DNA of 17,560 nt from an uncultured Prevotella sp. (GTDB lineage: Bacteria > Bacteroidota > Bacteroidia > Bacteroidales > Bacteroidaceae). The stretch covers positions 1 to 17,560 of the forward strand of contig CAAHDP010000393.1 in the NCBI GenBank assembly GCA_900770515.1, given 5' to 3'. The notes under the pieces were generated by a model. That model saw only the letters and a program-made list of their open reading frames with translations, searched no databases and was not told where the DNA came from. Made by a program: the position numbers and the translations under genes. This document shows positions 1-8,334 of the stretch, piece by piece (positions within the stretch are counted from its first letter, which is position 1; each line of letters opens with the position of its first letter).

Positions 1-927
1 ACCCTCTTGCAGTGGGATAACATCTACTATCAGCCACCTACGGATTCCTATGTAGATAGAAAGCCAACCGTGCGAATCGGTCTGGTACAGTGGCAGATGC
101 GTCCATACGCTTCGGTGGACGACCTCTTTGAGCAGGTGGAGTTCTTCGTGGATTCCGTGAGCGATTACAAGAGCGATTTCATCCTCTTCCCAGAATATTT
201 CAATGCGCCGTTGATGGCGAGATTCAACGATTTGGGTGAGGCACAGAGCATCCGCATGATGGCTCAATATACAGAAGAAATCCGTGACCGTTTCCGTGAA
301 CTGGCCATCAGCTACAACATCAATATCATTACCGGTAGTATGCCTTATCTCAAGGACGATTCCCTCTACAATGTCGGCTTCCTTTGCCGTAGAGATGGTA
401 GCGTGGATATGTATGAGAAGATTCACGTAACTCCAGATGAGCAGAAGTGCTGGGGATTGAGTGGCGGTAGCCATATCCAGACTTTCGATACCGATTGTGG
501 TAAGATTGGTATCGTCATCTGCTATGATGTGGAGTTCCCTGAACTTTCCCGTCTGATGGCAGAGGATGGTATGCAGATTCTCTTCGTTCCATTCATGACC
601 GATACGCAGAATGCTTACTCTAGAGTAAGAGTCTGTGCACAGGCTCGTGCCATCGAGAACGAGTGCTATGTAGCCATTGCTGGTAGTGTGGGTAACCTGC
701 CACGTGTTCACAACATGGATATCCAGTATGCCCAGAGTGCCGTGTTCACTCCTTGCGATTTCGCCTTCCCTAACGATGGTAAGCGTTCGGAGGCAACACC
801 TAATACCGAGATGATTCTCGTATCAGATGTTGACTTGAATCTCTTGAACGAGCTTCATACTTACGGTGCCGTTCGAAATCTTCGTGATCGCCGTAAAGAC
901 CTGTATGAGTTGAAACAGAAGAAGTAG
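1..927 (+). CDS. Carbon-nitrogen hydrolase (nitrilase superfamily), 5' part missing
   Basis: The protein hydrolyses a non-peptide C-N bond (amide or nitrile type) in the cytoplasm; the substrate cannot be read from the sequence. Counting from the TTG codon at position 7, the catalytic triad of the superfamily is complete: Glu63 in FPEYFNAP, Lys138 in YEKIHVTPDE and Cys172 in VICYDVEFPELSR. The frame is open through to base 1 (TLLQWDN), and no ATG or leader is visible, so the TTG is probably not the start. In Bacteroidota this hydrolase is commonly the C-terminal half of a roughly 500-residue protein with an N-terminal GNAT acetyltransferase domain; that half would lie to the left of the window (known of the family, not seen here). 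It ends at TAG, 96 bases before menC, with tandem repeats in between, so a shared transcript is possible but not shown. Family assignment is firm; function is open. Confidence 0.88.
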   Translation, partial: TLLQWDNIYYQPPTDSYVDRKPTVRIGLVQWQMRPYASVDDLFEQVEFFVDSVSDYKSDFILFPEYFNAPLMARFNDLGEAQSIRMMAQYTEEIRDRFRELAISYNINIITGSMPYLKDDSLYNVGFLCRRDGSVDMYEKIHVTPDEQKCWGLSGGSHIQTFDTDCGKIGIVICYDVEFPELSRLMAEDGMQILFVPFMTDTQNAYSRVRVCAQARAIENECYVAIAGSVGNLPRVHNMDIQYAQSAVFTPCDFAFPNDGKRSEATPNTEMILVSDVDLNLLNELHTYGAVRNLRDRRKDLYELKQKK

Positions 928-952
928 GTTAAGTGTAGAGCACTTTTTTAGT

Positions 953-993
953 GAAGAGTGAAGAACGAAGAGTGAAGAACGAAGAGTGAAGAA
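953..993. repeat. Short tandem repeat, 14-base unit x3
   Basis: Three head-to-tail copies of GAAGAGTGAAGAAC, the last one lacking its final base, fill most of the gap between the hydrolase and menC. The unit itself contains the sub-repeat GAAGA. I see no promoter of the Bacteroidota type between the repeat and the menC start. Similar purine-rich tandem tracts occur between genes in Prevotella and Bacteroides (from memory); copy number may vary between strains. Confidence 0.85.
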
Positions 994-1023
994 TTCAATT
1001 GTATTGATATATAGATATAAAGA

Positions 1024-2151
1024 ATGTATAAGATAGACATCTCGGAGCGCACGCTCCACTTCAAGCAGCCGGCAGGCACGTCTCGTGGCGTCTATACCAC
1101 GAGACACAGTTATTATCTCACCCTAACATCGGATGAAATGCCGGGAGTAGAGGGAGTGGGAGAGTGTGCTACGCTCCCTGATCTCAGTTGCGATGCCAAA
1201 CCGGAATATGCAGTCACCCTTCGACAAGTATGTCAGATGGTGGAGCAGATGGGACGTATTCCATACGATATGATTCGTGCTTATCCTAGCATCACTTTCG
1301 GCTTGGAAACAGCCTTCGCTTCGTTCTTCGATGCAGCGAAGAAGTTGTTAGAGATTGTTCCTGCTGAAGGAGCATCTTCTTCTTCAGAAATGTTGAAGCA
1401 GAAAGGGGTCTCTGTTCCAGCAGGAATGGAGAACCTGGTAGATCTCTACGACTCTCCTTTCGGAAGAGGAGAAGAGGGTATCACTATCAACGGACTGGTA
1501 TGGATGGGTACTTACGAGGAGATGTTGGCACGATTGGAGGAAAAGCTTCAGGCTGGTTTCCATTGTGTGAAACTGAAGATTGGTGCCATCGATTTCTTTA
1601 AGGAACTCGATCTCATCAAGCGCATTCGTGATGTCTATACCCGTGAACAGGTAGAACTGAGAGTGGATGCCAACGGTGGATTCCTGCCGGAGAATGCGAT
1701 GAGCCAGCTGGAGGCTTTGGCAAAGTATGATATTCATTCCATCGAACAGCCTATCAAACAGCATCAGTGGCCTAAGATGGCTCAGCTCTGTCGCGAGACT
1801 CCGCTTCCTATCGCCCTGGACGAGGAGTTGATAGGTGTGAATGTCCGAAGTATGAAGGAGGCTTTGCTCGATACCATCCGTCCTCAGTATATCATTCTGA
1901 AACCTTCGCTCCATGGTGGTATCTATGGTTGCAACGAATGGATTCAGTTGGCTGACCAGCGTGGTATCGGCAGTTGGATTACCTCGGCTTTGGAGAGCAA
2001 CATCGGTCTGAATGCCATTGCCCATTATGCTGCCAAGGTATATGGACCGAATGTCCAGATGCCGCAAGGGCTGGGCACCGGTCAGCTCTTTACTGATAAC
2101 ATCCCAATGCCATTGGAAATCCGGGGTGATAAACTCTTTGTTGTAAAATAA
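1024..2151 (+). CDS. menC: o-Succinylbenzoate synthase (menaquinone biosynthesis)
   Basis: MenC dehydrates SHCHC to o-succinylbenzoate, the fourth step of the classical menaquinone pathway, in the cytoplasm. The 375-residue protein shows the enolase-superfamily layout: an N-terminal capping domain and a barrel with the acid-base lysines K183 and K185 (VKLKIG), metal ligands D215 (RVDANGGF), E241 (SIEQPI) and D266 (ALDEE), and the second catalytic lysine K293 (ILKPSLHGG). The ATG at 1024 follows an AT-rich leader typical of the phylum. Residues about 113-152 look like an insertion in the capping domain: a serine-rich, poorly conserved-looking stretch whose DNA carries a small CTCTCC...GGAAGAG hairpin. 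The next gene is menE, 103 bases on, which supports the specific MenC call over other enolase-superfamily members such as dipeptide epimerase or muconate cycloisomerase. Confidence 0.93.
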   Translation: MYKIDISERTLHFKQPAGTSRGVYTTRHSYYLTLTSDEMPGVEGVGECATLPDLSCDAKPEYAVTLRQVCQMVEQMGRIPYDMIRAYPSITFGLETAFASFFDAAKKLLEIVPAEGASSSSEMLKQKGVSVPAGMENLVDLYDSPFGRGEEGITINGLVWMGTYEEMLARLEEKLQAGFHCVKLKIGAIDFFKELDLIKRIRDVYTREQVELRVDANGGFLPENAMSQLEALAKYDIHSIEQPIKQHQWPKMAQLCRETPLPIALDEELIGVNVRSMKEALLDTIRPQYIILKPSLHGGIYGCNEWIQLADQRGIGSWITSALESNIGLNAIAHYAAKVYGPNVQMPQGLGTGQLFTDNIPMPLEIRGDKLFVVK

Positions 2152-2176
2152 TACAATATTTTACCCCTATTTGTTT

Positions 2177-2232
2177 CGGCGGATTTGCAATCCGCCGCAT
2201 CATTGGGTAACTATTGCGGATTTGTAATCCGC
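2177..2232. repeat. Two related palindromes between menC and menE
   Basis: Positions 2177-2197 form a perfect 9-bp stem (CGGCGGATT / AATCCGCCG) with loop TGC; 2216-2232 form a 7-bp stem (GCGGATT / AATCCGC) with loop TGT. The two share the core GCGGATTTGYAATCCGC, so they look like two copies of one small dispersed palindrome 20 bases apart. No T-run follows either stem, so a classical terminator is unlikely; they could still modulate or protect the menC-menE transcript. Confidence 0.85.
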
Positions 2233-2254
2233 TAAGCAGGGTATAATTTAAATT

Positions 2255-3268
2255 ATGACTTTAGAAGATTTCTTTTCTGAATGGAATAACGATAGCGACA
2301 CGGTGCTGGTGCATACCAGTGGCTCCACAGGAAAACCCAAGCCGATGATGGTGGAGAAGAAGCGAATGCTCAACTCAGCCCGCATCACTTGTGATTTCCT
2401 TGGATTGAAGCCAGGTGATAGCGCTCTGCTCTGTATGTCGCTTGATTATATTGCAGGTAAGATGGTGGTGGTACGAAGTATTGAGCGCCATCTCCATCTT
2501 ATTTCTGTACCCCCAAGTGGGCATCCGCTCAAGGATGTGGACGAAGAGATTACTTTTGCTGCCATGGTTCCGATGCAGGTATATAACTCCCTTCAGGTTC
2601 CTGAGGAGCGGGAGCGACTTAGCCGTATCAGGCATCTCATTATCGGAGGGGGTGCCATTGATGCCGCTTTGGAGCAGGAACTTCAATCTCTTCCGGGTGA
2701 TATCGCCATCTGGAGCACTTACGGCATGACCGAAACCTTGTCTCATATTGCCCTGAGGCGAATCAATGGTGATGAGGCAAGCGAATGGTATCAGCCTTTC
2801 GATAGCGTCCGTATCAGTCAGACCGAAGAAGGCTGTCTTGTCATTGATGCCCCTCAGGTTTGTGCTGAAACCTTGGTAACGAATGATATCGTGGAGATAG
2901 AACCCTATATATATAATAAGGTGGAAAAACTCCGTTTCCGCATCAAGGGTAGAAAAGACAATGTCATCTGTAGTGGTGGCATCAAGATACAGATAGAAGA
3001 AGTGGAGACTCTCTTGAAACCTCATTTGGAAAAACCTTTCATGCTAGCCAAGAAGAAAGACGGGAAGTTTGGAGAAATTGCAGTCCTCCTGTCAGAGGAT
3101 GAAGATATAAAAAAAGTAGAGGCGACTGTCCGCCGCCTCTTATCTGATGAATCTGAAAAGTCTTCTGATCATAAAAAATATACATATTGGATTCCTAAGG
3201 AATTCCGATATGTAGAGCATCTTCCGCTTACCGAAACTGGAAAGCCAAAGCGATGCTGTTTGGCGTAA
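2255..3268 (+). CDS. menE: o-Succinylbenzoate-CoA ligase, short Bacteroidota form
   Basis: MenE activates o-succinylbenzoate with ATP to an acyl-adenylate and then makes the CoA thioester, the substrate for MenB. The 337-residue protein is an ANL-family adenylating enzyme: phosphate-binding loop TSGSTGKPK at 21-29, STYGMTET at 154-161, the ribose-binding Asp at D211 (TNDIVEI), the hinge KGRKDNVICSGG starting at 231, and the C-terminal catalytic lysine K330 in LPLTETGKPKR. It begins almost directly at the ATP loop and lacks the roughly 100-150 N-terminal residues of ordinary acyl-CoA synthetases; this compact form is usual for Bacteroidota MenE. Placement right after menC fixes the substrate. 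A palindrome at 3280-3300 probably ends transcription. Confidence 0.92.
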   Translation: MTLEDFFSEWNNDSDTVLVHTSGSTGKPKPMMVEKKRMLNSARITCDFLGLKPGDSALLCMSLDYIAGKMVVVRSIERHLHLISVPPSGHPLKDVDEEITFAAMVPMQVYNSLQVPEERERLSRIRHLIIGGGAIDAALEQELQSLPGDIAIWSTYGMTETLSHIALRRINGDEASEWYQPFDSVRISQTEEGCLVIDAPQVCAETLVTNDIVEIEPYIYNKVEKLRFRIKGRKDNVICSGGIKIQIEEVETLLKPHLEKPFMLAKKKDGKFGEIAVLLSEDEDIKKVEATVRRLLSDESEKSSDHKKYTYWIPKEFRYVEHLPLTETGKPKRCCLA

Positions 3269-3279
3269 GGATACAATAA

Positions 3280-3300
3280 TGGCGGGTTGATAGCCCGCCA
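3280..3300. terminator. Hairpin between convergent menE and aroB
   Basis: TGGCGGG (3280-3286) pairs with CCCGCCA (3294-3300) around a seven-base loop. It lies 12 bases after the menE stop and 8 bases before the aroB stop, where both genes converge. The flanks are AT-rich (TATTATATTA to the right) but there is no clean T-run, so it is a probable, not a textbook, terminator. Confidence 0.6.
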
Positions 3301-3307
3301 TATTATA

Positions 3308-4354
3308 TTATCCTTCTCTAAAGAAGTCGAGTGCTTCTTTGATTTCTTCTGTAGTTGCTGTCTGGTTGATACGGATATCTCCGATGCCTCCCATCATGGT
3401 GAAGTTGATGATGCCATTCTGATTCTTCTTGTCGTGCTGCATCAGCTCGATGAGCTCATCATAGTCATCACAGGTGATATTCAGCGTACCATAGTTTTCC
3501 TTGATGAAAGTAACGGTCTGGCGCATTTTGTCTGTTGGGAATCCAGTCTTTGCCACACTGAGGTAAAGCTCAGGGATAAGACCGAATGCTACGGCATAGC
3601 CATGCAGGATAGGCTTGCGCTTCAAAGCCCAGCTCTCGAAGGCATGACCGAAGGTATGACCTAGGTTCAAAGCCTTGCGGATGCCCTTCTCATGAGGATC
3701 CAGCTCTACGATGCGCTCCTTTACCTTGACGCTGTCACCCACCATGCGCTGCAACTGCTTCAAGTCTGGGTTGGCAAGGTCGAAGCTTACCAGTTCCTCC
3801 CACATTGTCTCGGTAGAAATCAAGCCATGCTTCAGCATCTCTGCATAGCCCGAACAGATGTTCTCGGTATCGAGTGTCTTCAGAAACTCAGTGTCGAGAA
3901 TCACGTACTTAGAGTCGTTGAATACACCCACTTCGTTCTTCAATCCACCGAAATTGATACCGGTCTTTCCGCCTACTGATGCATCTACCATGGCAAGCAG
4001 GGTAGTAGGGATATTGATGAAGTTGATGCCGCGCTTGAAGGTGCTGGCAGCAAAACCACCCAGGTCGGTTACCATACCGCCTCCCAGGTTTATCATGCAC
4101 GAATGGCGTGAAGCACCCCCTTCCTGCAGTCCCTTCCAGACCATCATCAGACTTTCGATGTCCTTATGGCTGTCGCTGGCAGGAATTGTGATTATCTGCA
4201 TATGCTTCAAGCTATAGAAGTTCTTGATGACTGGCAGACACAGCTCTTGGGTCGTGGTATCGGTAAGCACAAACAGCTTGTCGTGCTCGCACTCAGCGAG
4301 AGCGGTTACCAGTTCGCTCTCCAGATGGGTTGATATGATTACTCTTTGACTCAT
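3308..4354 (-). CDS. aroB: 3-Dehydroquinate synthase (shikimate pathway)
   Basis: AroB converts DAHP to 3-dehydroquinate, step two of chorismate synthesis, using NAD+ and a divalent metal in the cytoplasm. The 348-residue protein has the NAD-binding GGGMVTDLGGFAA (91-103), the FKRGI and PTTLLAMVDASVGGKTGIN (116-134) signature, and metal ligands readable as E172 (GYAEMLKHG), H233 (LNLGHTFGHAFE) and H251 (LHGYAVAFG). Length is normal for the family. It is transcribed alone, convergent with menE and divergent from the outer-membrane protein gene, from a promoter at 4440-4470. Chorismate is also the menaquinone precursor, so proximity to menC and menE is metabolically sensible, though opposite strands argue against one operon. 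Alternative sugar-phosphate cyclases (2-deoxy-scyllo-inosose synthase type) are unlikely given the motifs. Confidence 0.93.
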   Translation of the reverse strand: MSQRVIISTHLESELVTALAECEHDKLFVLTDTTTQELCLPVIKNFYSLKHMQIITIPASDSHKDIESLMMVWKGLQEGGASRHSCMINLGGGMVTDLGGFAASTFKRGINFINIPTTLLAMVDASVGGKTGINFGGLKNEVGVFNDSKYVILDTEFLKTLDTENICSGYAEMLKHGLISTETMWEELVSFDLANPDLKQLQRMVGDSVKVKERIVELDPHEKGIRKALNLGHTFGHAFESWALKRKPILHGYAVAFGLIPELYLSVAKTGFPTDKMRQTVTFIKENYGTLNITCDDYDELIELMQHDKKNQNGIINFTMMGGIGDIRINQTATTEEIKEALDFFREG

Positions 4355-4439
4355 AACTTACTAACGTTTTTAAAAAAGACGAATTTATATAGGGCCGTTG
4401 TGAAGTCCAAATAGGACAACGCTACGGCTATTTTGGTTG

Positions 4440-4470
4440 CAAAGGTACGTTAAAATGGAGACAAAACAAA
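4440..4470 (-). promoter_or_regulatory. aroB promoter
   Basis: Reading leftward, TTTG (4467-4470) is followed after 19 bases by TACCTTTG (4440-4447), matching the Bacteroidota sigma-ABfr consensus TTTG / TAnnTTTG. Transcription would begin near 4433 and give an 80-base leader. The first bases of that leader (about 4394-4428) can fold into an interrupted hairpin around GTCC/GGAC with a five-base loop. The rest of the 292-base divergent gap up to 4646 has no clear match to the same consensus for the rightward gene; the nearest are TACATTTC at 4512 and TACAATTG at 4564, each one base off and without a TTTG box. Confidence 0.75.
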
Positions 4471-4646
4471 ATAAATAAGCACTTTTTTATCAATAAAAGT
4501 TTAAACCTTGATACATTTCGTTCGTCAAAAGAAGCAAAATGCCCAAAAAGTGCATCTGTTTTTTACAATTGCGCTCTAATCGGGTCTAATCATATAAAAG
4601 CAAGTCTATATACAATTTAGAAATAATAAATAACATTCAACAAATA

Positions 4647-7589
4647 ATGAAAAGATCAATTCTATCGATGCTGTTGATGCTCGTTGCAATGGCATCCTTA
4701 GCTCAAGAGCGTTTGATTAGCGGTAAGATAACAGACCGCGATACCAAGGAGCCTGTAGAGCAAGTAACGATTCAACTTCTCAAAACCGACAGTACCTATG
4801 TGTCGGGTGCCATTTCGAATGAGCAGGGACTTTTTCATGTCAATGCTCCTGCTAATGGCAAGTATCTCCTCAAGATTACGAGTGTAGGTTACAAGCCTAC
4901 CGTTAAGCGCATCCAGATTTCTGAAGACAAGAATCTGGCAATGGGTAATGTGGTCGTAGGTGCTGAGGCTATCATGCTGAAAGGTGCCGTAGTTACTGCA
5001 ATGGCGCAGAAAGTAACCCTCAAGGAAGATACCTTCGTTTATAATTCGGCAGCTTACCGCACACCGGAAGGTTCTGTGGTAGAGGAACTCGTCAAGCGTC
5101 TGCCTGGTGCAGAGGTTAGCGACGACGGTACCATCAAGATCAACGGTAAGGAAGTGAAGAAGATTCTCGTGGATGGTAAGGAGTTTATGACGGGCGATAC
5201 CAAGACTGCCCTGAAGAACCTGCCTACCAGCATCATCGACAAGATCAAGGCGTATGATGAGAAGAGTGATCTCTCTAAGGTGACCGGCATTGATGACGGA
5301 GAAGAACAGACCGTGCTCGACTTTGGTGTAAAGAAAGGTATGAATAAGGGTGTGATTTCCAATATCGACCTGGGTGTGGGTAACAAAAACCGCTATAATA
5401 TGCGTGGTATGGGTGGCTATTTCGCCAACAACAACCGATTCATGCTCTTTGCCAATGCCAATAATACCAGTGACCGTGGATTCGGCGGTGGTCCTGGCAG
5501 AGGATTCTGGGGCGGTGCCAACGGTTTGAATGCCAGCAAGATGATAGCTGCCAACTATAACTATGAGTTGAAGAACAAGTTCAAATTCAATACTTCTCTC
5601 CGCTGGAACCACAGCGATGGCGATGTATGGAGCAGCCGTTCCAGCGAGAACTTCATGGGTACCAGCAGCTCTTTCAGCAATAGCCTGAGCCAGAGTTTCT
5701 CCCGCAGCAACAGCTGGAATGGCAACATCCGATTGGAGTGGATGCCTGATACCATGACCAATATTCTCTTCCGTCCTTCCATCTCCTGGAGTACCAGTGA
5801 TGGATTGAGTGGCAGCCAGTCGGCTTCTTACAACAAGGATCCTTATACCATTACTTCCAAAGACCCTCTTTCTGAGGAAGGTATTGAGGAGTTGGACAAG
5901 GCTGAGGCTATGGTGAACAGTCAGTTGACTAACGGAATCACCTATTCTGATAATAACAATATCAACGGTATGTTGCAGGTGAACCGCAAGTTGGGCAACA
6001 AGGGACGTAACATCACCTTCCGTGTGGATGCCAAATATACCGATAAGGACAGCAAGAGCATCTCGCTCAACAATGCCAAGCTCTATCTCGTGCAGACTGC
6101 GGAGGGTAAGGATTCAACCTATCAGACCAACCGCTATAACCTGACTCCTTCGAAGAATTACAGTTATGCGGGACAGTTGACCTATAGTGAGCCACTCTGG
6201 AAGGCCACCTTCCTGCAGTTCAGCTATAAGTTTACTTACAGCTACTCCAAGAGCGACCGCAGCACTTACGATTTCAGCAAGTATGCGATGAGTGGCGATC
6301 ATGAGTATCGCGGTTGGGACAGCTACTTGAATCCGTTTGCTGGTCATCTCGAAGACTATAGGGATGATGATCAGAGCCGTTTCTCAGAGGATCGCAACTA
6401 CAACCATGATATCCAGGTGATGATGCGATTCATCCGTCAGAAGTACAACCTGAACTTTGGTGTGATGGTTCAGCCACAGCAGTCTAAGTATATCCAGGAT
6501 TATCAGGGCGTGCATGTAGATACCGTTCGCAATGTGGTGAATGTGAGTCCAACCCTCGATTTCCGTTATCGCTTCTCCAAGATGAGCAACCTGCGAATCA
6601 ACTATCGTGGTACTACCTCTCAGCCAAGCATCTCACAGTTGCTTGATATCACCGACAACAGCGACCCGTTGAACATCTCTATGGGTAACCCTGGTTTGAA
6701 GCCATCGTTTACTCAGAACTTCCGATTGTTCTACAACAACTTCGTGCAGAACCACAACAAGGGTATCATGACTTTCATCAACTTCTCTACCACCAACAAT
6801 AGCATCAGCAACAAGGTGACCTATGATGAGACGACTGGTGGAAGAATCACCCGGCCGGAGAATATCAATGGTAATTGGAATGTGATGGGAGCCTTCATGT
6901 TCAACTGCTCTATCGACAGTGCCGGTGTATGGAACGTGAATACCGACACCAACTTGGGTTACAACAACTACGTGAGCTATCTGAGTCTCGACAAGCAGTC
7001 TGATTCCCAGAAGAATACCACCCGCAGTACCACTTGGAGAGAACGTCTCTCGTTCAGCTATCGCAACGACTGGTTGGAGCTTTCGCTCGATGGAACATTG
7101 AATTATAACCATGCCAAGAACAAGTTGCAGCCTAACAGCAACCTCGATACCTGGCAGTTCTCTTATGGTCCTAGCATGACGCTTACTGCTCCTTGGGGAA
7201 CCAGCCTGAACTCAAGTCTCTCTATCAGCAGTCGCCGTGGCTATAATGACAGTAGTATGAACACCGATGAGTTTGTATGGAATGCGCAGCTCTCTCAGAG
7301 TTTCCTGAAGGGCAAGCCTCTTACCATCATGCTCCAGTTCTATGACATTCTTCGTCAGCAGAGCACCTTCTCTCGTGCTATCTCCGCTACATCCCGTACT
7401 GATACCGAGTATAATGCTGTCAACAGCTATGCGATGCTTCATGTGGTATATCGCTTGAATCTCTTCGGAGGCAAGCAGGCACGTCAGGGGGGTCCTGGCG
7501 GTCCTGGTGGACCTGGCGGACCTGGTGGTCGTCCTGATTTCCGTGGTCGCCCATTCGGTGGTGGCCATCCAGGTGGAAGAATGTTCTAA
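4647..7589 (+). CDS. Large outer-membrane beta-barrel protein, TonB-receptor-like, with Gly/Pro-rich tail
   Basis: A 980-residue outer-membrane protein. A signal peptide is evident (MKRSILSMLLMLVAMASLAQ, cleavage near residue 20). A carboxypeptidase-like regulatory (beta-sandwich) domain covers about 22-95 (SGKITDRDTKEPVEQVTI... SVGYKPTVKRIQI), a plug-like region about 96-230 (DGTIKINGKEVKKILVDGKEFM), and the rest alternates polar and aromatic residues as in a TonB-dependent-receptor barrel (the outer-membrane beta-barrel family often annotated OMP_b-brl_3). A conventional SusC signature and a SusD partner are both absent, so glycan import is not supported; the cargo is unknown. The barrel appears to end at VVYRLNLFGG, after which residues 943-980 form a low-complexity tail with GGPGG repeats. 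The gene is monocistronic and ends at a strong terminator. Confidence 0.85.
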   Translation: MKRSILSMLLMLVAMASLAQERLISGKITDRDTKEPVEQVTIQLLKTDSTYVSGAISNEQGLFHVNAPANGKYLLKITSVGYKPTVKRIQISEDKNLAMGNVVVGAEAIMLKGAVVTAMAQKVTLKEDTFVYNSAAYRTPEGSVVEELVKRLPGAEVSDDGTIKINGKEVKKILVDGKEFMTGDTKTALKNLPTSIIDKIKAYDEKSDLSKVTGIDDGEEQTVLDFGVKKGMNKGVISNIDLGVGNKNRYNMRGMGGYFANNNRFMLFANANNTSDRGFGGGPGRGFWGGANGLNASKMIAANYNYELKNKFKFNTSLRWNHSDGDVWSSRSSENFMGTSSSFSNSLSQSFSRSNSWNGNIRLEWMPDTMTNILFRPSISWSTSDGLSGSQSASYNKDPYTITSKDPLSEEGIEELDKAEAMVNSQLTNGITYSDNNNINGMLQVNRKLGNKGRNITFRVDAKYTDKDSKSISLNNAKLYLVQTAEGKDSTYQTNRYNLTPSKNYSYAGQLTYSEPLWKATFLQFSYKFTYSYSKSDRSTYDFSKYAMSGDHEYRGWDSYLNPFAGHLEDYRDDDQSRFSEDRNYNHDIQVMMRFIRQKYNLNFGVMVQPQQSKYIQDYQGVHVDTVRNVVNVSPTLDFRYRFSKMSNLRINYRGTTSQPSISQLLDITDNSDPLNISMGNPGLKPSFTQNFRLFYNNFVQNHNKGIMTFINFSTTNNSISNKVTYDETTGGRITRPENINGNWNVMGAFMFNCSIDSAGVWNVNTDTNLGYNNYVSYLSLDKQSDSQKNTTRSTTWRERLSFSYRNDWLELSLDGTLNYNHAKNKLQPNSNLDTWQFSYGPSMTLTAPWGTSLNSSLSISSRRGYNDSSMNTDEFVWNAQLSQSFLKGKPLTIMLQFYDILRQQSTFSRAISATSRTDTEYNAVNSYAMLHVVYRLNLFGGKQARQGGPGGPGGPGGPGGRPDFRGRPFGGGHPGGRMF
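7491..7526 (+). repeat. 9-base coding tandem repeat in the barrel protein tail
   Basis: Four copies of GGWCCTGGY, arranged as two GGTCCTGGY then two GGACCTGGY, encode the GPGGPGGPGGPG part of the C-terminal tail. Near-identical synonymous copies suggest recent expansion by slippage, so the tail length may differ between strains. Confidence 0.85.
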
Positions 7590-7618
7590 GTGAAGTTTAA
7601 ATAGATATGCCAAAAAGA

Positions 7619-7651
7619 AATCCCCGCTCTTCATGATGAGGAGCGGGGATT
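7619..7651. terminator. Bidirectional intrinsic terminator
   Basis: AATCCCCGCTC (7619-7629) pairs perfectly with GAGCGGGGATT (7641-7651), an 11-bp GC-rich stem. On the plus strand it is followed by CTTTTTT, ending the barrel gene; on the minus strand it is followed by TCTTTTT, ending the convergent small outer-membrane gene that stops at 7683. Confidence 0.93.
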
Positions 7652-7682
7652 CTTTTTTGTCTTATTTTAAAGTCGCTGCTTT

Positions 7683-8237
7683 TTAGAGAGAGAACTTGTA
7701 ACCTACAGTAATCTGGATTACGTTGTTGTAGTGATCGTAGTTATCTGCAAGCTTAGTTACACCGATGTTGTAACGAGCATCGAATACAAGACCCTGGTAC
7801 TCGTAAGAGAGACCTACTGGGATAGAGAGGTCTACTTTCTTAACATCTTCCATGTCATCCTTGTTTACAAGGAAACCTGGCTGCAAACCTGCCTTGAGAG
7901 CAAGACCTGCTACAGGATAGTAGTTCAAAGTGATAGGAACGTTAATGTAACCAGGGTTCCACTTGTAGTCATTCTTATAAGTTATATTTCCTATTTTTAC
8001 GTCCTCTGCCTTAAAGCCCTGTACAGAATAGAGAGCGCCAACAGCAATACCGAAGTTGCTTGTTGACTGATACTGCAACTCAGCACCAGCTGCGAAGCCA
8101 GCCTTCCAGTCATTGTCACCGATTGTAGCAACGTTCAAACCAATCTTAGGCTGGATAGTTGTTGTACCAGCTGCCTGCTGTGCGAAAGCACCTACTGAAG
8201 ACAGCACCATAGCTGCCATAACAAATAATTTCTTCAT
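7683..8237 (-). CDS. Small secreted outer-membrane beta-barrel (porin-like) protein
   Basis: A 184-residue protein with a clear signal peptide (MKKLFVMAAMVLSSVGAFAQ) and a mature part of amphipathic strands with repeated Gly and aromatic residues (GLNVATIGDNDWKAGFAAG, VALGVLYSV-like and GLSYEYQGLVFDARYNIGV segments), ending in the aromatic ITVGYKFSL. This is the pattern of the PorT/OMP_b-brl_2 type eight-stranded barrels of Bacteroidota; the particular function is not recognisable. The frame is open further upstream, but the ATG at 8237 is chosen because it starts the signal peptide, and because the mapped promoter lies 98 bases before it, inside the longer frame. It is a single-gene unit between the promoter at 8335-8366 and the bidirectional terminator. 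Confidence 0.85.
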   Translation of the reverse strand: MKKLFVMAAMVLSSVGAFAQQAAGTTTIQPKIGLNVATIGDNDWKAGFAAGAELQYQSTSNFGIAVGALYSVQGFKAEDVKIGNITYKNDYKWNPGYINVPITLNYYPVAGLALKAGLQPGFLVNKDDMEDVKKVDLSIPVGLSYEYQGLVFDARYNIGVTKLADNYDHYNNVIQITVGYKFSL

Positions 8238-8334
8238 AATCTCTAAATTTAAAATTATTAATACTACTTTTTGTTGATAAGCCTTAGCTCTGTTGATGCA
8301 GAGTATTAGGTATTTTTTCATATCTAACTGGGGG

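Noticed and set aside
3287..4217. Plus-strand frames inside the aroB region
   Set aside because: They are opposite-strand shadows; aroB on the minus strand has all NAD and metal-binding motifs.
4564..4571. TACAATTG as -7 element for the large barrel protein
   Set aside because: One mismatch and no -33 element at the right distance; the promoter of this gene cannot be assigned confidently.
4698..5612. Long open frame on the minus strand opposite the barrel protein (304 codons)
   Set aside because: It mirrors a clearly real gene with signal peptide and domain motifs; the translation shows no recognisable motif and no promoter or leader. Similar shadows lie opposite hppA (10016-10918) and menC (1384-2067).
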